A DNA stretch of 64,000 bases from Afipia sp. GAS231 (GCF_900103365.1 NZ_LT629703.1:5070501-5134500), one strand, 5' to 3'; counted from the first letter of the stretch, positions 31,999-45,934 are shown. Numbers and translations: made by a program. Notes: generated from the letters alone by a model not told the origin.

Positions 31999-33036
31999 AT
32001 GACCGTGGTCGTTCCCATTGGAAGCGCGAAGCCTGAGCCGGCCGCCCGGCCGGAGCGTGTCGGCGTGCTGCTGGTCAACCTCGGCACGCCCGATACGGCG
32101 GATGCCCGGGGCGTGCGGGTCTACCTGAAGGAATTCCTCTCCGACCCGCGCGTTATCGAGGACCAGGGCCTGAAGTGGAAGCTGATCCTCAACGGCGTCA
32201 TCCTGCGCATCCGCCCCCGCCGCAAGGCCCGCGATTACCGCAAGATCTGGAACACCGAAAAGAACGAGTCCCCGCTCAAGACCATTACGCGGGCGCAGGC
32301 CGAGAAGCTCGCGGCCGGGATCGCCGACCATGACCATGTCGTCGTCGACTGGGCGATGCGCTACGGCAATCCCTCGATCCGCTCGCGCATCGACGCTTTG
32401 ACCGCGCAAGGCTGCGACCGCCTGCTGGTGGTGCCGCTCTATCCGCAATATTCGGCCGCGACCTCGGCCACCGTCTGCGACGAGGTGTTCAAGGTGCTGG
32501 CCGGCATGCGCGCGCAGCCGACGTTGCGGGTGACGCCGCCTTATTACGACGATCCCGACTATATCGATGCGCTCGCTTTATCGATCAACGCCCATCTGGC
32601 GACGCTGCCGTTTCAACCCGAACTGATCGTGGCGTCGTTTCACGGCATGCCGCAGAAATATGTCGACAAAGGCGATCCGTACCAGGCGCAGTGCGTCGCA
32701 ACAACGGAAGCGCTGCGCAAGCGCATGGGGCTTGATGCCACAACACTGATGCTTACGTTTCAGTCGCGCTTCGGCTTCGACGCGTGGTTGCAGCCCTATA
32801 CGGACAAGACCATCGCGCAGCTTGCCAAGGATGGGGTGCGGCGCATTGCCGTCGTGACGCCCGGCTTCTCCGCCGATTGCCTGGAGACGCTGGAAGAGAT
32901 CGCGCAGGAAAACGCCGAGATCTTCAAGCACAATGGCGGCGAGCAATTCGCGGCTATCCCCTGCCTCAACGACAGCGATCCCGGCATGGACGTCATCCGC
33001 CAGCTCGTGCTGCGCGAGCTACAGGGATGGATTTAG
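31999..33036 (+). CDS. hemH: Ferrochelatase
   Basis: The 345-residue enzyme inserts Fe2+ into protoporphyrin IX, the last step of heme b synthesis. VGVLLVNLGTPD marks the N-terminus, the metal-site His is in SFHGMPQKYVDKGDPY (about residue 215), and the acidic FSADCLETLEEIAQEN block (about 291-306) provides the Glu. Start ATG 31999 has no clear Shine-Dalgarno. TTGACA at 31961-31966 may be a -35 element. Confidence 0.94.
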   Translation: MTVVVPIGSAKPEPAARPERVGVLLVNLGTPDTADARGVRVYLKEFLSDPRVIEDQGLKWKLILNGVILRIRPRRKARDYRKIWNTEKNESPLKTITRAQAEKLAAGIADHDHVVVDWAMRYGNPSIRSRIDALTAQGCDRLLVVPLYPQYSAATSATVCDEVFKVLAGMRAQPTLRVTPPYYDDPDYIDALALSINAHLATLPFQPELIVASFHGMPQKYVDKGDPYQAQCVATTEALRKRMGLDATTLMLTFQSRFGFDAWLQPYTDKTIAQLAKDGVRRIAVVTPGFSADCLETLEEIAQENAEIFKHNGGEQFAAIPCLNDSDPGMDVIRQLVLRELQGWI

Positions 33037-33085
33037 AGCATGATCCGGAAAAGTGGATACCGGTTTTCCGAAAAGATCATGCTCA
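33037..33085. repeat. Palindromic repeat following hemH, family 4-like (copy 5)
   Basis: AGCATGATCCGGAAAAGTGG and CCGAAAAGATCATGCT form an almost perfect palindrome of about 48 bases directly after the hemH stop. It may work as a terminator. The rest of the interval to 33312 holds a possible -10 TATAAT at 33269-33274 and no gene. Confidence 0.8.
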
Positions 33086-33312
33086 AACAAGAGCGCTGGA
33101 TTTGACGATTATGTGAAGCCGGTTGCTTCATGAACGAAACGAGGCACTTGGACGCTGTTCTTGGCCGCTGTTCTTCAGGGCGGATACATCTGGCGGCCCC
33201 GAAACTCCCCCTTACCTATATTGGTGAAGTTGCACTGAACCGTCGCGGCGGGCATTCAGACCAAATAATATAATACGTCCGCGGACATGGTGATGCGGCT
33301 TTGGAGGACTTT

Positions 33313-34311
33313 ATGACTGGTTTCGATATTTTCGCGATTGCGTTTGTACTGCTCGTCATCGTCACGCTGTTTGCAGGCGTCAAGACGGTGGCGCAGGGCT
33401 ACGACTGGACCATCGAACGGTTCGGCAAATATACCCGCACGCTGTCGCCGGGACTGAACATCATCGTTCCCTATTTCGACCGCGTCGGCCGCAAGATGAA
33501 CATGATGGAGCAGGTGATTTCCATTCCCGAGCAGGAAGTGATCACCAAGGACAACGCCACCGTGACGGTGGACGGCGTCGCGTTCTTCCAGGTGTTCGAC
33601 GCCGCCAAGGCCAGTTATGAGGTCTCCAATCTCGATCAGGCGATCATCGTGCTGACCATGACCAACATCCGTTCGGTGATGGGCTCGATGGATCTCGACC
33701 AGGTGCTGTCGCATCGCGACGAGATCAACGAGCGCCTGCTGCGCGTGGTCGATGCCGCGGTGTCACCGTGGGGTCTCAAGGTCAACCGCATCGAGATCAA
33801 GGATATCGTGCCGCCGGCCGACCTGGTCGAGGCGATGGGACGCCAGATGAAGGCCGAGCGCGTCAAGCGCGCCGACATTCTGCAGGCCGAAGGCCAGCGG
33901 CAATCTGAAATCCTTCGTGCCGAAGGCGCCAAGCAGGGCCAGATCCTGCAGGCCGAAGGCCGCAAGGAAGCCGCGTTCCGCGACGCCGAGGCGCGCGAAC
34001 GCTCCGCCGAAGCCGAGGCCAAGGCGACGCAGATGGTCTCCGACGCCATCGCCAAGGGCGACGTCGCGGCGCTGAACTATTTTATCGCCGACAAGTACAT
34101 CAAGGCGTTCGGGCAGTTTGCGGATTCGCCGAACCAGAAGATCATCATGCTGCCGATCGAGGCGACCAGCCTTCTCGGCTCGCTCGCCGGCATCGGTGAA
34201 ATCGCCAAGGCCACCTTCGGCGAAAGCGCAGCCTCGGCCACAGCCGCCGCCCGGCGCGGTTCAGTGCCGCCGGCCGGCCCGACCCCGCCGCCGTTCACGC
34301 CGCAGCGGTGA
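33313..34311 (+). CDS. SPFH/Band 7 membrane protein (paraslipin/QmcA type)
   Basis: The 332-residue protein starts at the ATG at 33313 behind GGAGGA. One N-terminal transmembrane helix (FDIFAIAFVLLVIVTLFAGV) is followed by the Band 7 domain (ERFGKYTRTLSPGLNIIVPYFD, then IRSVMGSMDLDQVLSHRDEIN) and a long helical stretch of repeated ILQAEG units (about residues 200-245), then a Pro/Ala-rich tail. Such proteins form membrane scaffolds. The NfeD-like gene downstream is the usual partner. Confidence 0.88.
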   Translation: MTGFDIFAIAFVLLVIVTLFAGVKTVAQGYDWTIERFGKYTRTLSPGLNIIVPYFDRVGRKMNMMEQVISIPEQEVITKDNATVTVDGVAFFQVFDAAKASYEVSNLDQAIIVLTMTNIRSVMGSMDLDQVLSHRDEINERLLRVVDAAVSPWGLKVNRIEIKDIVPPADLVEAMGRQMKAERVKRADILQAEGQRQSEILRAEGAKQGQILQAEGRKEAAFRDAEARERSAEAEAKATQMVSDAIAKGDVAALNYFIADKYIKAFGQFADSPNQKIIMLPIEATSLLGSLAGIGEIAKATFGESAASATAAARRGSVPPAGPTPPPFTPQR

Positions 34312-34353
34312 GGAGGAATTGATCTTGTTCAGTCTATCTCCGAACTCTGCTTA

Positions 34354-34477
34354 CCTCTCCCGCTTGCGGGGGAGGTCGACGCGCTCGAAGAGCGCGGCGG
34401 GTGGGGGAATTTCTCCACTTGCGCCGGTGTTCGTAGCGGCACCCCCACCCCGACCCTCCCCCGCAAGCGGGAGAGGG
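34354..34477. repeat. Long palindromic repeat, family 2 (copy 3)
   Basis: ACCTCTCCCGCTTGCGGGGG and CCCCGCAAGCGGGAGAGG bound the element, with GACGCGCTCGAAGAGCG as in the copy at 27346. It is inserted between the SPFH and NfeD genes, which otherwise look like one operon. Confidence 0.88.
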
Positions 34478-34534
34478 AGCGCACCGCCGTTTTGTTATCG
34501 AGATCGACTGACAAGATAATTGAAAGGTCGTGTC

Positions 34535-34981
34535 ATGGCCGAGATGTTTGTGACGTTAGGCACCTGGAACTGGCTGATCTTCGGATTCGTCCTGATGGCG
34601 CTGGAGCTGCTCGCGCCGGGTGTGTTCCTGTTCTGGCTCGGGCTCGCCGCCCTGCTGGTCGGGCTGCTGTCGTTTGCGATCAACCCGGCATGGCAGACGC
34701 AGCTTCTGATGTTTGCGCTATTCGCCGCTGCCGCCGTGCCGGCATGGCGCTACTTCGCCCGCAGCGCCTCCAGCCACAGCGTCAGCAATCCGTTCCTCAA
34801 CAAGCGCACCGAAGCCATGATCGGCCGGGAGTTCACGCTGGAAAAGCCGATCGTCGACGGCGCCGGTACGGTGCGGATCGACGACACCATCTGGCGCGTC
34901 GCCGGGCCGGACACGCCGGCCGGGAGCCGGGTTAGAATCGTGCAGGCCGACGGCGCCAGCCTGACGGTGGCGGCGGCCTAG
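34535..34981 (+). CDS. NfeD-family membrane protein
   Basis: The 148-residue product starts at the ATG at 34535. Three to four hydrophobic segments (about residues 8-72, with ALELLAPGVFLFWLGLAALLVG) precede an OB-fold domain (EFTLEKPIVDGAGTVRIDDTIWRVAGPD, about 97-124). This short form is the usual partner of paraslipin-type SPFH proteins, and the pair is adjacent here. The last four bases overlap the convergent HxlR gene. Confidence 0.87.
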   Translation: MAEMFVTLGTWNWLIFGFVLMALELLAPGVFLFWLGLAALLVGLLSFAINPAWQTQLLMFALFAAAAVPAWRYFARSASSHSVSNPFLNKRTEAMIGREFTLEKPIVDGAGTVRIDDTIWRVAGPDTPAGSRVRIVQADGASLTVAAA

Positions 34982-35325
34982 TTCGAGCCGTTCACGTGCC
35001 TGCTCCAGCGCTCGGCAAAGCGGTGGAGGGGCAGGAACGTCTGCTCGAGCTCGCGGCCCAGGGCCGTCAGGCGATAGCCGTCGCCCTGTTCGAGTTCGAC
35101 CAGGCCGGCTTCGCGCAGTTCGGTCAGCCGGGCCTGAACGATGGTCGGCGAGGCGTCGTCGCAGGCGGTGCGCAGCGCGCGGGAGGTCAAGGGGGCGTCG
35201 CGCAGCTCCCAGACGATCCGCAAGGTCCAGCGCCGGCCGAGCAGATCGAGCAGCGCCATGATCGGCCGGCCCGATCGGGAGCCGCGCACGGCTTGTTTCT
35301 TCGGGGTGGAGGCCGGTTTCGCCAT
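34978..35325 (-). CDS. HxlR-family winged-helix transcriptional regulator
   Basis: The 115-residue protein has the HxlR core: LLDLLGRRWTLRIVWELRDAPLTSRALRTACDDASPTIVQARLTELREAGLVEL, then LTALGREL. It probably binds the two GCTAC-N7-GTAGC palindromes in the divergent promoter (35346-35384) and controls the neighbouring carboxymuconolactone decarboxylase-like gene and itself. Confidence 0.87.
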   Translation of the reverse strand: MAKPASTPKKQAVRGSRSGRPIMALLDLLGRRWTLRIVWELRDAPLTSRALRTACDDASPTIVQARLTELREAGLVELEQGDGYRLTALGRELEQTFLPLHRFAERWSRHVNGSN

Positions 35326-35345
35326 CGAAAGCCCTCTTGCGTATT

Positions 35346-35384
35346 GCTACAGATATTGTAGCGTAGTGCTACGTTTAGTGTAGC
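35346..35384. promoter_or_regulatory. Tandem 17-base palindromes, probable HxlR operators
   Basis: GCTAC-AGATATT-GTAGC (35346-35362) and GCTAC-GTTTAGT-GTAGC (35368-35384) have the same arms and spacer length and are 22 bases apart, two helical turns. They lie between the divergent HxlR regulator and CMD-family genes. Confidence 0.75.
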
Positions 35385-35397
35385 ACGGGAGACGACG

Positions 35398-35949
35398 ATG
35401 TCACAGGCCATGCCGCGCCTCGCGCCGCTGGAGCCGCCTTATGCACCGGAGATCCAGGCGCAGTTCGACCGCATCATGCGCGGCGCGCCGCCGCTGCTGC
35501 TGTTCCGGGTGATGGCGGGGCACGCCCGTGCCTGGGAGAAGTTTCGCGGCGGCAGCCTGCTGGACCGCGGGCCGTTGTCGCTGCGCGAGCGTGAAATCGT
35601 CATCGACCGCACCTGCGCGAAAAATGCCTGCGAATACGAATGGGGCGTGCATGTCGCGGCGTTCGCGGAAGCCGCCGATCTGACGACAGAACAGGTCCGC
35701 GCCACCGTGCGGGATAAAGCCGATGCCGCGTGCTGGTCACCCGCCGAGCAGGCGCTGATCGCAGCCGTCGACGCGCTGCATGAGCGGGCGACGCTCGGCG
35801 ATGCCGAATTCAAGTCGCTGTCGGCGCATTACAACGAGGCGCAGATTCTCGAAATCATCATGCTGTGCGGATTCTATCGCACCGTGTCGTATCTGGCGAA
35901 CACCATGGCGCTGCCGCTGGAGACGAGCGCGGCGCGGTTTCCGAAGTAG
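35398..35949 (+). CDS. Carboxymuconolactone decarboxylase family (AhpD-like) protein
   Basis: The 183-residue protein is alpha-helical. LSLREREIVIDRTCAKNACEYEWGVHVAAF (about residues 60-89) is the CMD signature with the two Cys, the conserved Glu and the His of AhpD-type proteins; here the two cysteines are separated by four residues rather than two, so redox chemistry by a CxxC motif is doubtful. Start ATG 35398 follows GGGAGACG. Control by the divergent HxlR regulator is likely. Confidence 0.82.
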   Translation: MSQAMPRLAPLEPPYAPEIQAQFDRIMRGAPPLLLFRVMAGHARAWEKFRGGSLLDRGPLSLREREIVIDRTCAKNACEYEWGVHVAAFAEAADLTTEQVRATVRDKADAACWSPAEQALIAAVDALHERATLGDAEFKSLSAHYNEAQILEIIMLCGFYRTVSYLANTMALPLETSAARFPK

Positions 35950-35964
35950 CCGTCGTTGCGAGGA

Positions 35965-36055
35965 CGTAGGGTGGGTTAGCGAAGCGTAACCCACCAACTA
36001 CGTACGGCGCATTTGATAACGCGGTGGGTTACGGCTTCGCCTAACCCACCCTACG
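35965..36055. repeat. Palindromic intergenic repeat, family 7
   Basis: CGTAGGGTGGGTTAGCGAAG and CTTCGCCTAACCCACCCTACG are long inverted ends, with GTAACCCACC/GGTGGGTTAC inside. It sits between convergent genes and may stop transcription from both sides. Confidence 0.88.
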
Positions 36056-36071
36056 CAGCATGTCGGTGACT

Positions 36072-37088
36072 TTACGCCACGCCCGCGCGAAGCAGATCGT
36101 GCAGATGCACGATGCCGACCGGCTTGCCGGCGTCGGTGATGATCAGCGCCGTGATCTTCGAGGAGTTGAGGATCTCCAGCGCCTCGCTGGCCAGCATATC
36201 GCGGCCGATCGTCTTCGGATTCTTGGTCATCACGTCGTCGACGCTGGCGGTCATCAGGTCCGGCCGAAGCATGTGGCGGCGCAGATCGCCGTCGGTGACG
36301 ATGCCGACGATATGGCCGCGCCCGTCGATGATGCCGACGCAGCCAAAGCCTTTCGACGTCATCTCGACCAGCGCATCCGACATTTTGGTGCCGAGCGGCT
36401 TCAGCGGCACGCTATCGCCCGCATGCATGAGGTCTCGGATGTATTTCAGCAGCGCGCCGAGCTTGCCGCCGGGATGCAGCACGCTGAAATCGACCGAGGT
36501 GAAGCCGCGGCCTTCCAACAGCGCGATCGCCAGCGCATCGCCGAGCGCCAGCATCATCAGCGAGGAGGTGGTCGGCGCGAGATTATGCGGGCAGGCCTCG
36601 CGCGCCTTCGGCAAGGTCAGCGCGACGTCGGCGGCCTTGGCGAGCGAGGACTCCCGCTCCGCGCTGATCGCGATCACCGGAATCCGGAACCGCTTGGCGT
36701 AGGTGATCAGATTCTTCATCTCCGGCTGCTCGCCGGACCATGACAGCGCCAGGATGACGTCGTCGGCGGTGATCATGCCGAGATCGCCGTGGCTCGCCTC
36801 GGCGGCGTGGACGAAAAATGCCGGCGTGCCGGTCGAGGCGAACGTCGCCGCGATCTTGCGGCCGATATGGCCTGATTTGCCGAGCCCGGTGACGATCAGC
36901 CGGCCCTTGGCGTTGTTGATCAGGTCGGTGGCCGCGACGAACGGCGCCCGCAGATCGGATTGCAGCGCCGCCGTGATCGCGGCGATGCCGCTGCCTTCCG
37001 CGTCCAACGTGCGCAGGGCCGACTGGATGGCGGCGTCAGCGTGATCGGTGCCGGATGATTTTGCCATCAGCGGATTCGGATTGGCCAT
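36072..37088 (-). CDS. kdsD: Arabinose-5-phosphate isomerase (KdsD/KpsF/GutQ)
   Basis: The 338-residue product converts ribulose 5-phosphate to arabinose 5-phosphate, the precursor of Kdo for lipopolysaccharide. The N-terminal SIS domain (GRLIVTGLGKSGHIGRKIAATFASTGTPAFFVHAAEASHGDLG, about residues 62-104) is followed by LHPGGKLG and two CBS domains (about 216-270 and 282-338). Length and domain order are standard. Confidence 0.92.
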   Translation of the reverse strand: MANPNPLMAKSSGTDHADAAIQSALRTLDAEGSGIAAITAALQSDLRAPFVAATDLINNAKGRLIVTGLGKSGHIGRKIAATFASTGTPAFFVHAAEASHGDLGMITADDVILALSWSGEQPEMKNLITYAKRFRIPVIAISAERESSLAKAADVALTLPKAREACPHNLAPTTSSLMMLALGDALAIALLEGRGFTSVDFSVLHPGGKLGALLKYIRDLMHAGDSVPLKPLGTKMSDALVEMTSKGFGCVGIIDGRGHIVGIVTDGDLRRHMLRPDLMTASVDDVMTKNPKTIGRDMLASEALEILNSSKITALIITDAGKPVGIVHLHDLLRAGVA

Positions 37089-37300
37089 GTCTGCCTTAAC
37101 GAGATGTCTGCTTCCAGGGAGGAGGGGCTGCAGCCCCCGGACCCCTCCTTAGCATGGCCGGCGCGGTGATGCGACGCGCGCCCACCCGCTCTCAACGGCT
37201 CATTAACCATAATTGTTTTAACTCCATTAACGACGTTTTCCGCTGCATTCGGGGTGCGTCACGCAAGTATCTGACGTTGTTGGGGTATTTTTTTATCGTG

Positions 37301-39013
37301 ATGGCGGGTCCAGCAAGGGTCCGAGGCCTGTGCGCGCTGTCCCTTCGCGCGGCCTTGTCATGCCTTGTGCTGATCGCCCTGGGCGGCACCAGGGCTCATG
37401 CCCAGACCGTCACATCAGACCTGTTCAGCCCGACCCGCTCCAGCCAGATCACATCGGCGGATTCGCCGTTGCGGCGGACGACGGCTGATGCCGGCACCCA
37501 AACCGGCGATGCCGGCAGCGACACGCGGCTGCGCGGTCAGGACGCGCCCGCGCCGTCGCGGATTGGACAGATCCCGCGCTACGGCAACGCCGCCGCCAGC
37601 GGCGCATCGGACTGGGGCTACGACTCGCTGAACCGCAAACGCAGGCAGACGAAATACTATCCGGGTCAGGCCAAACCGAAGCCGCCGGTCGGACCCGGCA
37701 ATCCGCCGCCACCGCTGGCATCGGCCACGCTGCGGCTTTCGGTTCCGCCGTCGCAGTCCGCCAACAAGACGCCGATCGCACCCGCGATGGCCGGCACGGT
37801 GGTTGGCCAGCCCTTGCGCAAGCGGCTCAAGGTCGACGACGATCCGTTCGGCGCGGTCGGCGACTACGCCGGCGCCTTCCTGATCAAATCGGCGCTCGAA
37901 CTCTCGGCCGGCTACGACACCAACCCGGCCCGCACGGCGGTGCCCCGCGGCTCGCCGTTCTATGTGGTCGCGCCCGAATTCCTCGCCGTCTCCGACTGGG
38001 AGCGCCACGCGCTGGTCGCCGACCTCAGAGGATCGTTCACCGGCTACGGCAACACCTTTCCGCCGCCGGCCGACGGCACGGTCTCGCCGGCGCCGGTCAA
38101 TATCGATCGTCCGAATTTCACCGGCCATGTCGACGGCCGCCTCGACGTCACCAACGATACGCGCCTGCTGGCGCAGACGCGGTTGCAGGTCGCGACCGAC
38201 AATCCCGGCAGCCCGAACATCCAGGCGGGGCTTGCCAGATATCCGGTCTATGCGTCGTTCGGCGGCACCTTCGGCGTCGACCACAACTTCAACCGGCTGC
38301 AGATCTCGGCCGGCGCCACCGTTGACCGTACCGCCTACACCGACTCCAAGCTGACCGACGGCACGTTCTCCAGCAACGACGACCGCAACTTCAACCAGTT
38401 CGGCGGCATCGGCCGCGTCAGCTACGACCTGATGCCGGGCCTCAAGCCGTTCATGGAAGTCGAGGGCGACAGCCGCGTGCATGACCTCAGGCTCGATCGC
38501 AACGGCTATGCGCGCGACTCCAGTGGCGGCTACATCAAGGGCGGCACCAGCTTCGAGTTCTCGCGGCTCTTGATCGGCGAAATCGGCGTCGGCTACGCCG
38601 CGCGCGACTATGTCGATCCCAGGCTCAACCGGCTCGAGGGCCTGCTGGTGTCATCCTCGCTGACCTGGACCGTGACGCCGCTGACGACGGCCAAATTCAA
38701 TTCCGACACCGCGATCTCGGAGACCACGCTGCCCGGCACTTCGGGCGTGCTGACGCATACCTACACCGTCGAAGTCGATCACGACTTCCGCCGCTGGCTG
38801 ACCGGGATCGGCAGGTTCACCTGGGGTTCGCTCGACTACCAGGGCGACAGCCGCCACGACAAGTTCTACTCGCTGTCCGGCGACGTGATCTACAAGATGA
38901 GCCGCAACATCTGGCTCAAGGGCACCCTGCGCCGCGACTGGCTGGATTCGAATCTGCCCGGCAACAGCACCGCGTCGACAGTGGTGATGCTGGGTGTGAG
39001 GTTGCAGAATTAG
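37301..39013 (+). CDS. Outer-membrane beta-barrel protein
   Basis: The product has 570 residues from the ATG at 37301, chosen because a signal peptide follows (ALSLRAALSCLVLIALGGTRAHAQ). Residues about 35-180 are disordered, rich in Pro, Asn and Arg. From about residue 190 on, alternating hydrophobic strands occur (ALELSAGYDTNPART, RNIWLKGTLRRDWLDSNLP) and the chain ends MLGVRLQN, as expected for a beta-barrel of the OMP_b-brl_2 type. Substrate is unknown; related proteins are linked to exopolysaccharide or are of unknown role. Confidence 0.75.
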   Translation: MAGPARVRGLCALSLRAALSCLVLIALGGTRAHAQTVTSDLFSPTRSSQITSADSPLRRTTADAGTQTGDAGSDTRLRGQDAPAPSRIGQIPRYGNAAASGASDWGYDSLNRKRRQTKYYPGQAKPKPPVGPGNPPPPLASATLRLSVPPSQSANKTPIAPAMAGTVVGQPLRKRLKVDDDPFGAVGDYAGAFLIKSALELSAGYDTNPARTAVPRGSPFYVVAPEFLAVSDWERHALVADLRGSFTGYGNTFPPPADGTVSPAPVNIDRPNFTGHVDGRLDVTNDTRLLAQTRLQVATDNPGSPNIQAGLARYPVYASFGGTFGVDHNFNRLQISAGATVDRTAYTDSKLTDGTFSSNDDRNFNQFGGIGRVSYDLMPGLKPFMEVEGDSRVHDLRLDRNGYARDSSGGYIKGGTSFEFSRLLIGEIGVGYAARDYVDPRLNRLEGLLVSSSLTWTVTPLTTAKFNSDTAISETTLPGTSGVLTHTYTVEVDHDFRRWLTGIGRFTWGSLDYQGDSRHDKFYSLSGDVIYKMSRNIWLKGTLRRDWLDSNLPGNSTASTVVMLGVRLQN

Positions 39014-39021
39014 TTCCCCTC

Positions 39022-39092
39022 TATCCCTCCCCCTTGTGGGGAGGGTGGCGCGAAGCGCCGGGTGGGGGTAGCGCACGGCAGTGCGCGAAAAA
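39022..39092. repeat. Left inverted repeat of the DUF559 cassette
   Basis: The 71-base segment runs from TATCCCTCCCCCTTGTGGGG to GCAGTGCGCGAAAAA and is repeated in inverted form at 39516-39586 with about four mismatches. It begins nine bases after the outer-membrane protein stop. Confidence 0.88.
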
Positions 39093-39120
39093 GTGAATAT
39101 GCGGAGAGAACCGCAATCCG

Positions 39121-39462
39121 TCACATCGCTTGCTTCAGCACTCTCAAAATCTCTTCCATCACGCCAGTGAGATTGGCATCGATGTCTGAATTCCAGAATC
39201 GAAGAACCATGAAGCCTTGTGATTTCAGAAACGCATCGCGCTCCTGGTCCGACCGCGCGCCGTCCGGCATGCCATGTTGACCGCCATCGGCTTCAATGAC
39301 GAGTCGTGAGCGAAAAGAAACGAAATCGACGATATAAGGTCCGATCGGCGCCTGCCGCCGGAAATGAAAGCCAAGCGTTTTGATTTCGCGCAGCTTGACC
39401 CATAGTTTGACTTCCTGCGGCGTCAGCCGCTTGCGAAGTGCGCGGGCGTTCTCGTTGGCCAA
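39121..39462 (-). CDS. DUF559 domain protein (Vsr-like endonuclease fold)
   Basis: The 113-residue product has the DUF559 pattern: RLTPQEVKLWVKLR, FHFRRQAPIGPYIVDFVSF (with the catalytic Asp), LVIEADGGQH (Glu and Asp) and a Gln/Glu-Arg-Asp end, FLKSQGFMVLRFWNSDI. The family is related to very-short-patch repair endonucleases (PD-(D/E)XK fold). Substrate and biological role are unknown. It is enclosed by 71-base inverted repeats, so the unit may be a mobile or repeat-derived cassette. Confidence 0.85.
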   Translation of the reverse strand: MANENARALRKRLTPQEVKLWVKLREIKTLGFHFRRQAPIGPYIVDFVSFRSRLVIEADGGQHGMPDGARSDQERDAFLKSQGFMVLRFWNSDIDANLTGVMEEILRVLKQAM

Positions 39463-39515
39463 GTCAACCTCCCGGAAGCGATTGGCCGAAGGTCGGAGAT
39501 GATTGAGCTAAGGCA

Positions 39516-39586
39516 TTTTTTGCACACTGCCGTGCGCGACCCCCACCCGGCGCTGCGCGCCACCCTCCCCACAAGGGGGAGGGATA
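39516..39586. repeat. Right inverted repeat of the DUF559 cassette
   Basis: TTTTTTGCACACTGCCGTGC to ACAAGGGGGAGGGATA is the inverse of 39022-39092 (about 67 of 71 positions equal). It ends 16 bases before the gltD stop. Confidence 0.88.
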
Positions 39587-39601
39587 AAGTAAGGCGAAGA
39601 G

Positions 39602-41059
39602 TTACCGCGGCAGCGTCGTCGACCCCATCAGGAACTGATCGATCGCGCGGGCGCAGAGGCGGCCTTCGCGGATCGCCCATACCACCAGCGACTGGCCGCG
39701 GCGCATGTCGCCGGCGGCGAACACGTTCGGCAGCGAGGTCTGGTAGTCCTGCAGGTTGGCGCGGACGTTGCCGCGCTGGTCGAGGTCGACGCCGAGCGTC
39801 TTCAACATGCCCTCGTGCACCGGATGCACGAATCCCATCGCCAGCAGCACCAGCTGGGCGTCGATATCGAATTCGGTGCCGGCGATCGGCTTGAACTTGT
39901 CGTCGACCTGCACGCAGTGCAGCTTCTGCACCTTGCCGTCCACGCCCGAAAATTTCTGCGTCAGCACTGCGAATTCGCGGCGCGCGCCTTCGGCCTGGCT
40001 CGACGAGGTCCGCATCTTCAGCGGCCAGTTCGGCCAGGTCAGGCCCTTGTTCTCATGCTCGGGCGGCGCCGGCATGATTTCGAGCTGGGTCACGGATTTC
40101 GCGCCCTGACGGAACGAGGTGCCGATGCAGTCCGAGCCGGTGTCGCCGCCGCCAATCACGACGACATGCTTGCCGTCGGCGAGGATGTCCTTGACGCCGC
40201 TCACCGGCTCCGAAGAGACGCGGCGGTTTTGTTGCGGCAGGAAGTCCATCGCGAAGTGAATGCCGTCGAGGTCGCGGCCGGGGATCGGCAGGTCGCGGCC
40301 GGCTTCGGCGCCGCCGGTCAGCGCCACCGCGTCATACTGGGTCATGAGTTCGCGCGGATCGAGCGCGCCCGAAACGTTGCCGCCGACATGGACGCCGTAA
40401 TGGAAGGTGACGCCCTCGGCCTCCATCTGCGCCACGCGGCGGTCGATGATGTGCTTTTCCATCTTGAAGTCGGGAATGCCGTAACGGAGCAAACCGCCGG
40501 CCTTGGCGAACTTCTCGTAGACATGGACGTCATGGCCGGCGCGCGCGAGTTGTTGGGCTGCGGCAAGGCCCGCAGGACCGGAGCCGACGATCGCGACCTT
40601 CTTGCCGGACTTGGTCGCCGCGATCTCGGGCGGCAGCCAGCCATTGTCCCAGGCGCGATCGACGATGGCGCATTCGATGGTCTTGATGGTGACCGGGTTG
40701 TCGTCGATGTTGAGCGTGCAGGACGCTTCGCACGGCGCCGGGCAGATGCGGCCGGTGAATTCCGGGAAATTGTTGGTCGAATGCAGGTTGCGCGAGGCCT
40801 CTTCCCAGTTGTTCTGGTAGACGAGGTCGTTGAAATCGGGGATCTGGTTGTTGACCGGACAGCCCGGCGTACCCGGCTGAACCGAACCGGTGCCGTGGCA
40901 ATAGGGGATGCCGCAATTCATGCAGCGCGCGGCCTGGTCGCGGGTGTCTTTCTCGCTCAGGGGAATGACGAATTCGCGATAGTGCTTCACGCGGTCGGCG
41001 ACCGGCGCATACTTGCGGTCATGCCGGTCGATTTCCAGAAAACCTGTGATCTTGCCCAT
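39602..41059 (-). CDS. gltD: Glutamate synthase small subunit
   Basis: The 485-residue flavoprotein passes electrons from NADPH to the large subunit for glutamate synthesis from glutamine and 2-oxoglutarate. The N-terminal iron-sulfur region has [11 protein letters not shown] and CPVNNQIPD (about residues 47-76) and CPAPCEASC (about 107-115). The FAD motif [11 protein letters not shown] is about 157-167, and the NADPH motif [11 protein letters not shown] about 299-309. It is downstream of gltB in the same direction, with a palindromic repeat between them. Confidence 0.95.
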   Translation of the reverse strand: MGKITGFLEIDRHDRKYAPVADRVKHYREFVIPLSEKDTRDQAARCMNCGIPYCHGTGSVQPGTPGCPVNNQIPDFNDLVYQNNWEEASRNLHSTNNFPEFTGRICPAPCEASCTLNIDDNPVTIKTIECAIVDRAWDNGWLPPEIAATKSGKKVAIVGSGPAGLAAAQQLARAGHDVHVYEKFAKAGGLLRYGIPDFKMEKHIIDRRVAQMEAEGVTFHYGVHVGGNVSGALDPRELMTQYDAVALTGGAEAGRDLPIPGRDLDGIHFAMDFLPQQNRRVSSEPVSGVKDILADGKHVVVIGGGDTGSDCIGTSFRQGAKSVTQLEIMPAPPEHENKGLTWPNWPLKMRTSSSQAEGARREFAVLTQKFSGVDGKVQKLHCVQVDDKFKPIAGTEFDIDAQLVLLAMGFVHPVHEGMLKTLGVDLDQRGNVRANLQDYQTSLPNVFAAGDMRRGQSLVVWAIREGRLCARAIDQFLMGSTTLPR

Positions 41060-41091
41060 AACGCCCCTGCGACTTCTGCTTCGTCGTTCCC

Positions 41092-41182
41092 GTCATTCCA
41101 GGATGCGCCGCCGGCGCAGACCCGGAATCTCGATGATGATTTGCGAGGTTCCGGGTTCGCGCGGTGCGTGCCCCGGAACGAC
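41092..41182. repeat. Palindromic intergenic repeat, family 1 (copy 3)
   Basis: GTCATTCCAGGATGC and GCCCCGGAACGAC are the degenerate ends, with CCCGGAATCTCG and CGAGGTTCCGGG inside. It lies between gltB and gltD. Confidence 0.8.
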
Positions 41183-41194
41183 GCGTGGTGATGT

Positions 41195-45934
<4,740 letters not shown>

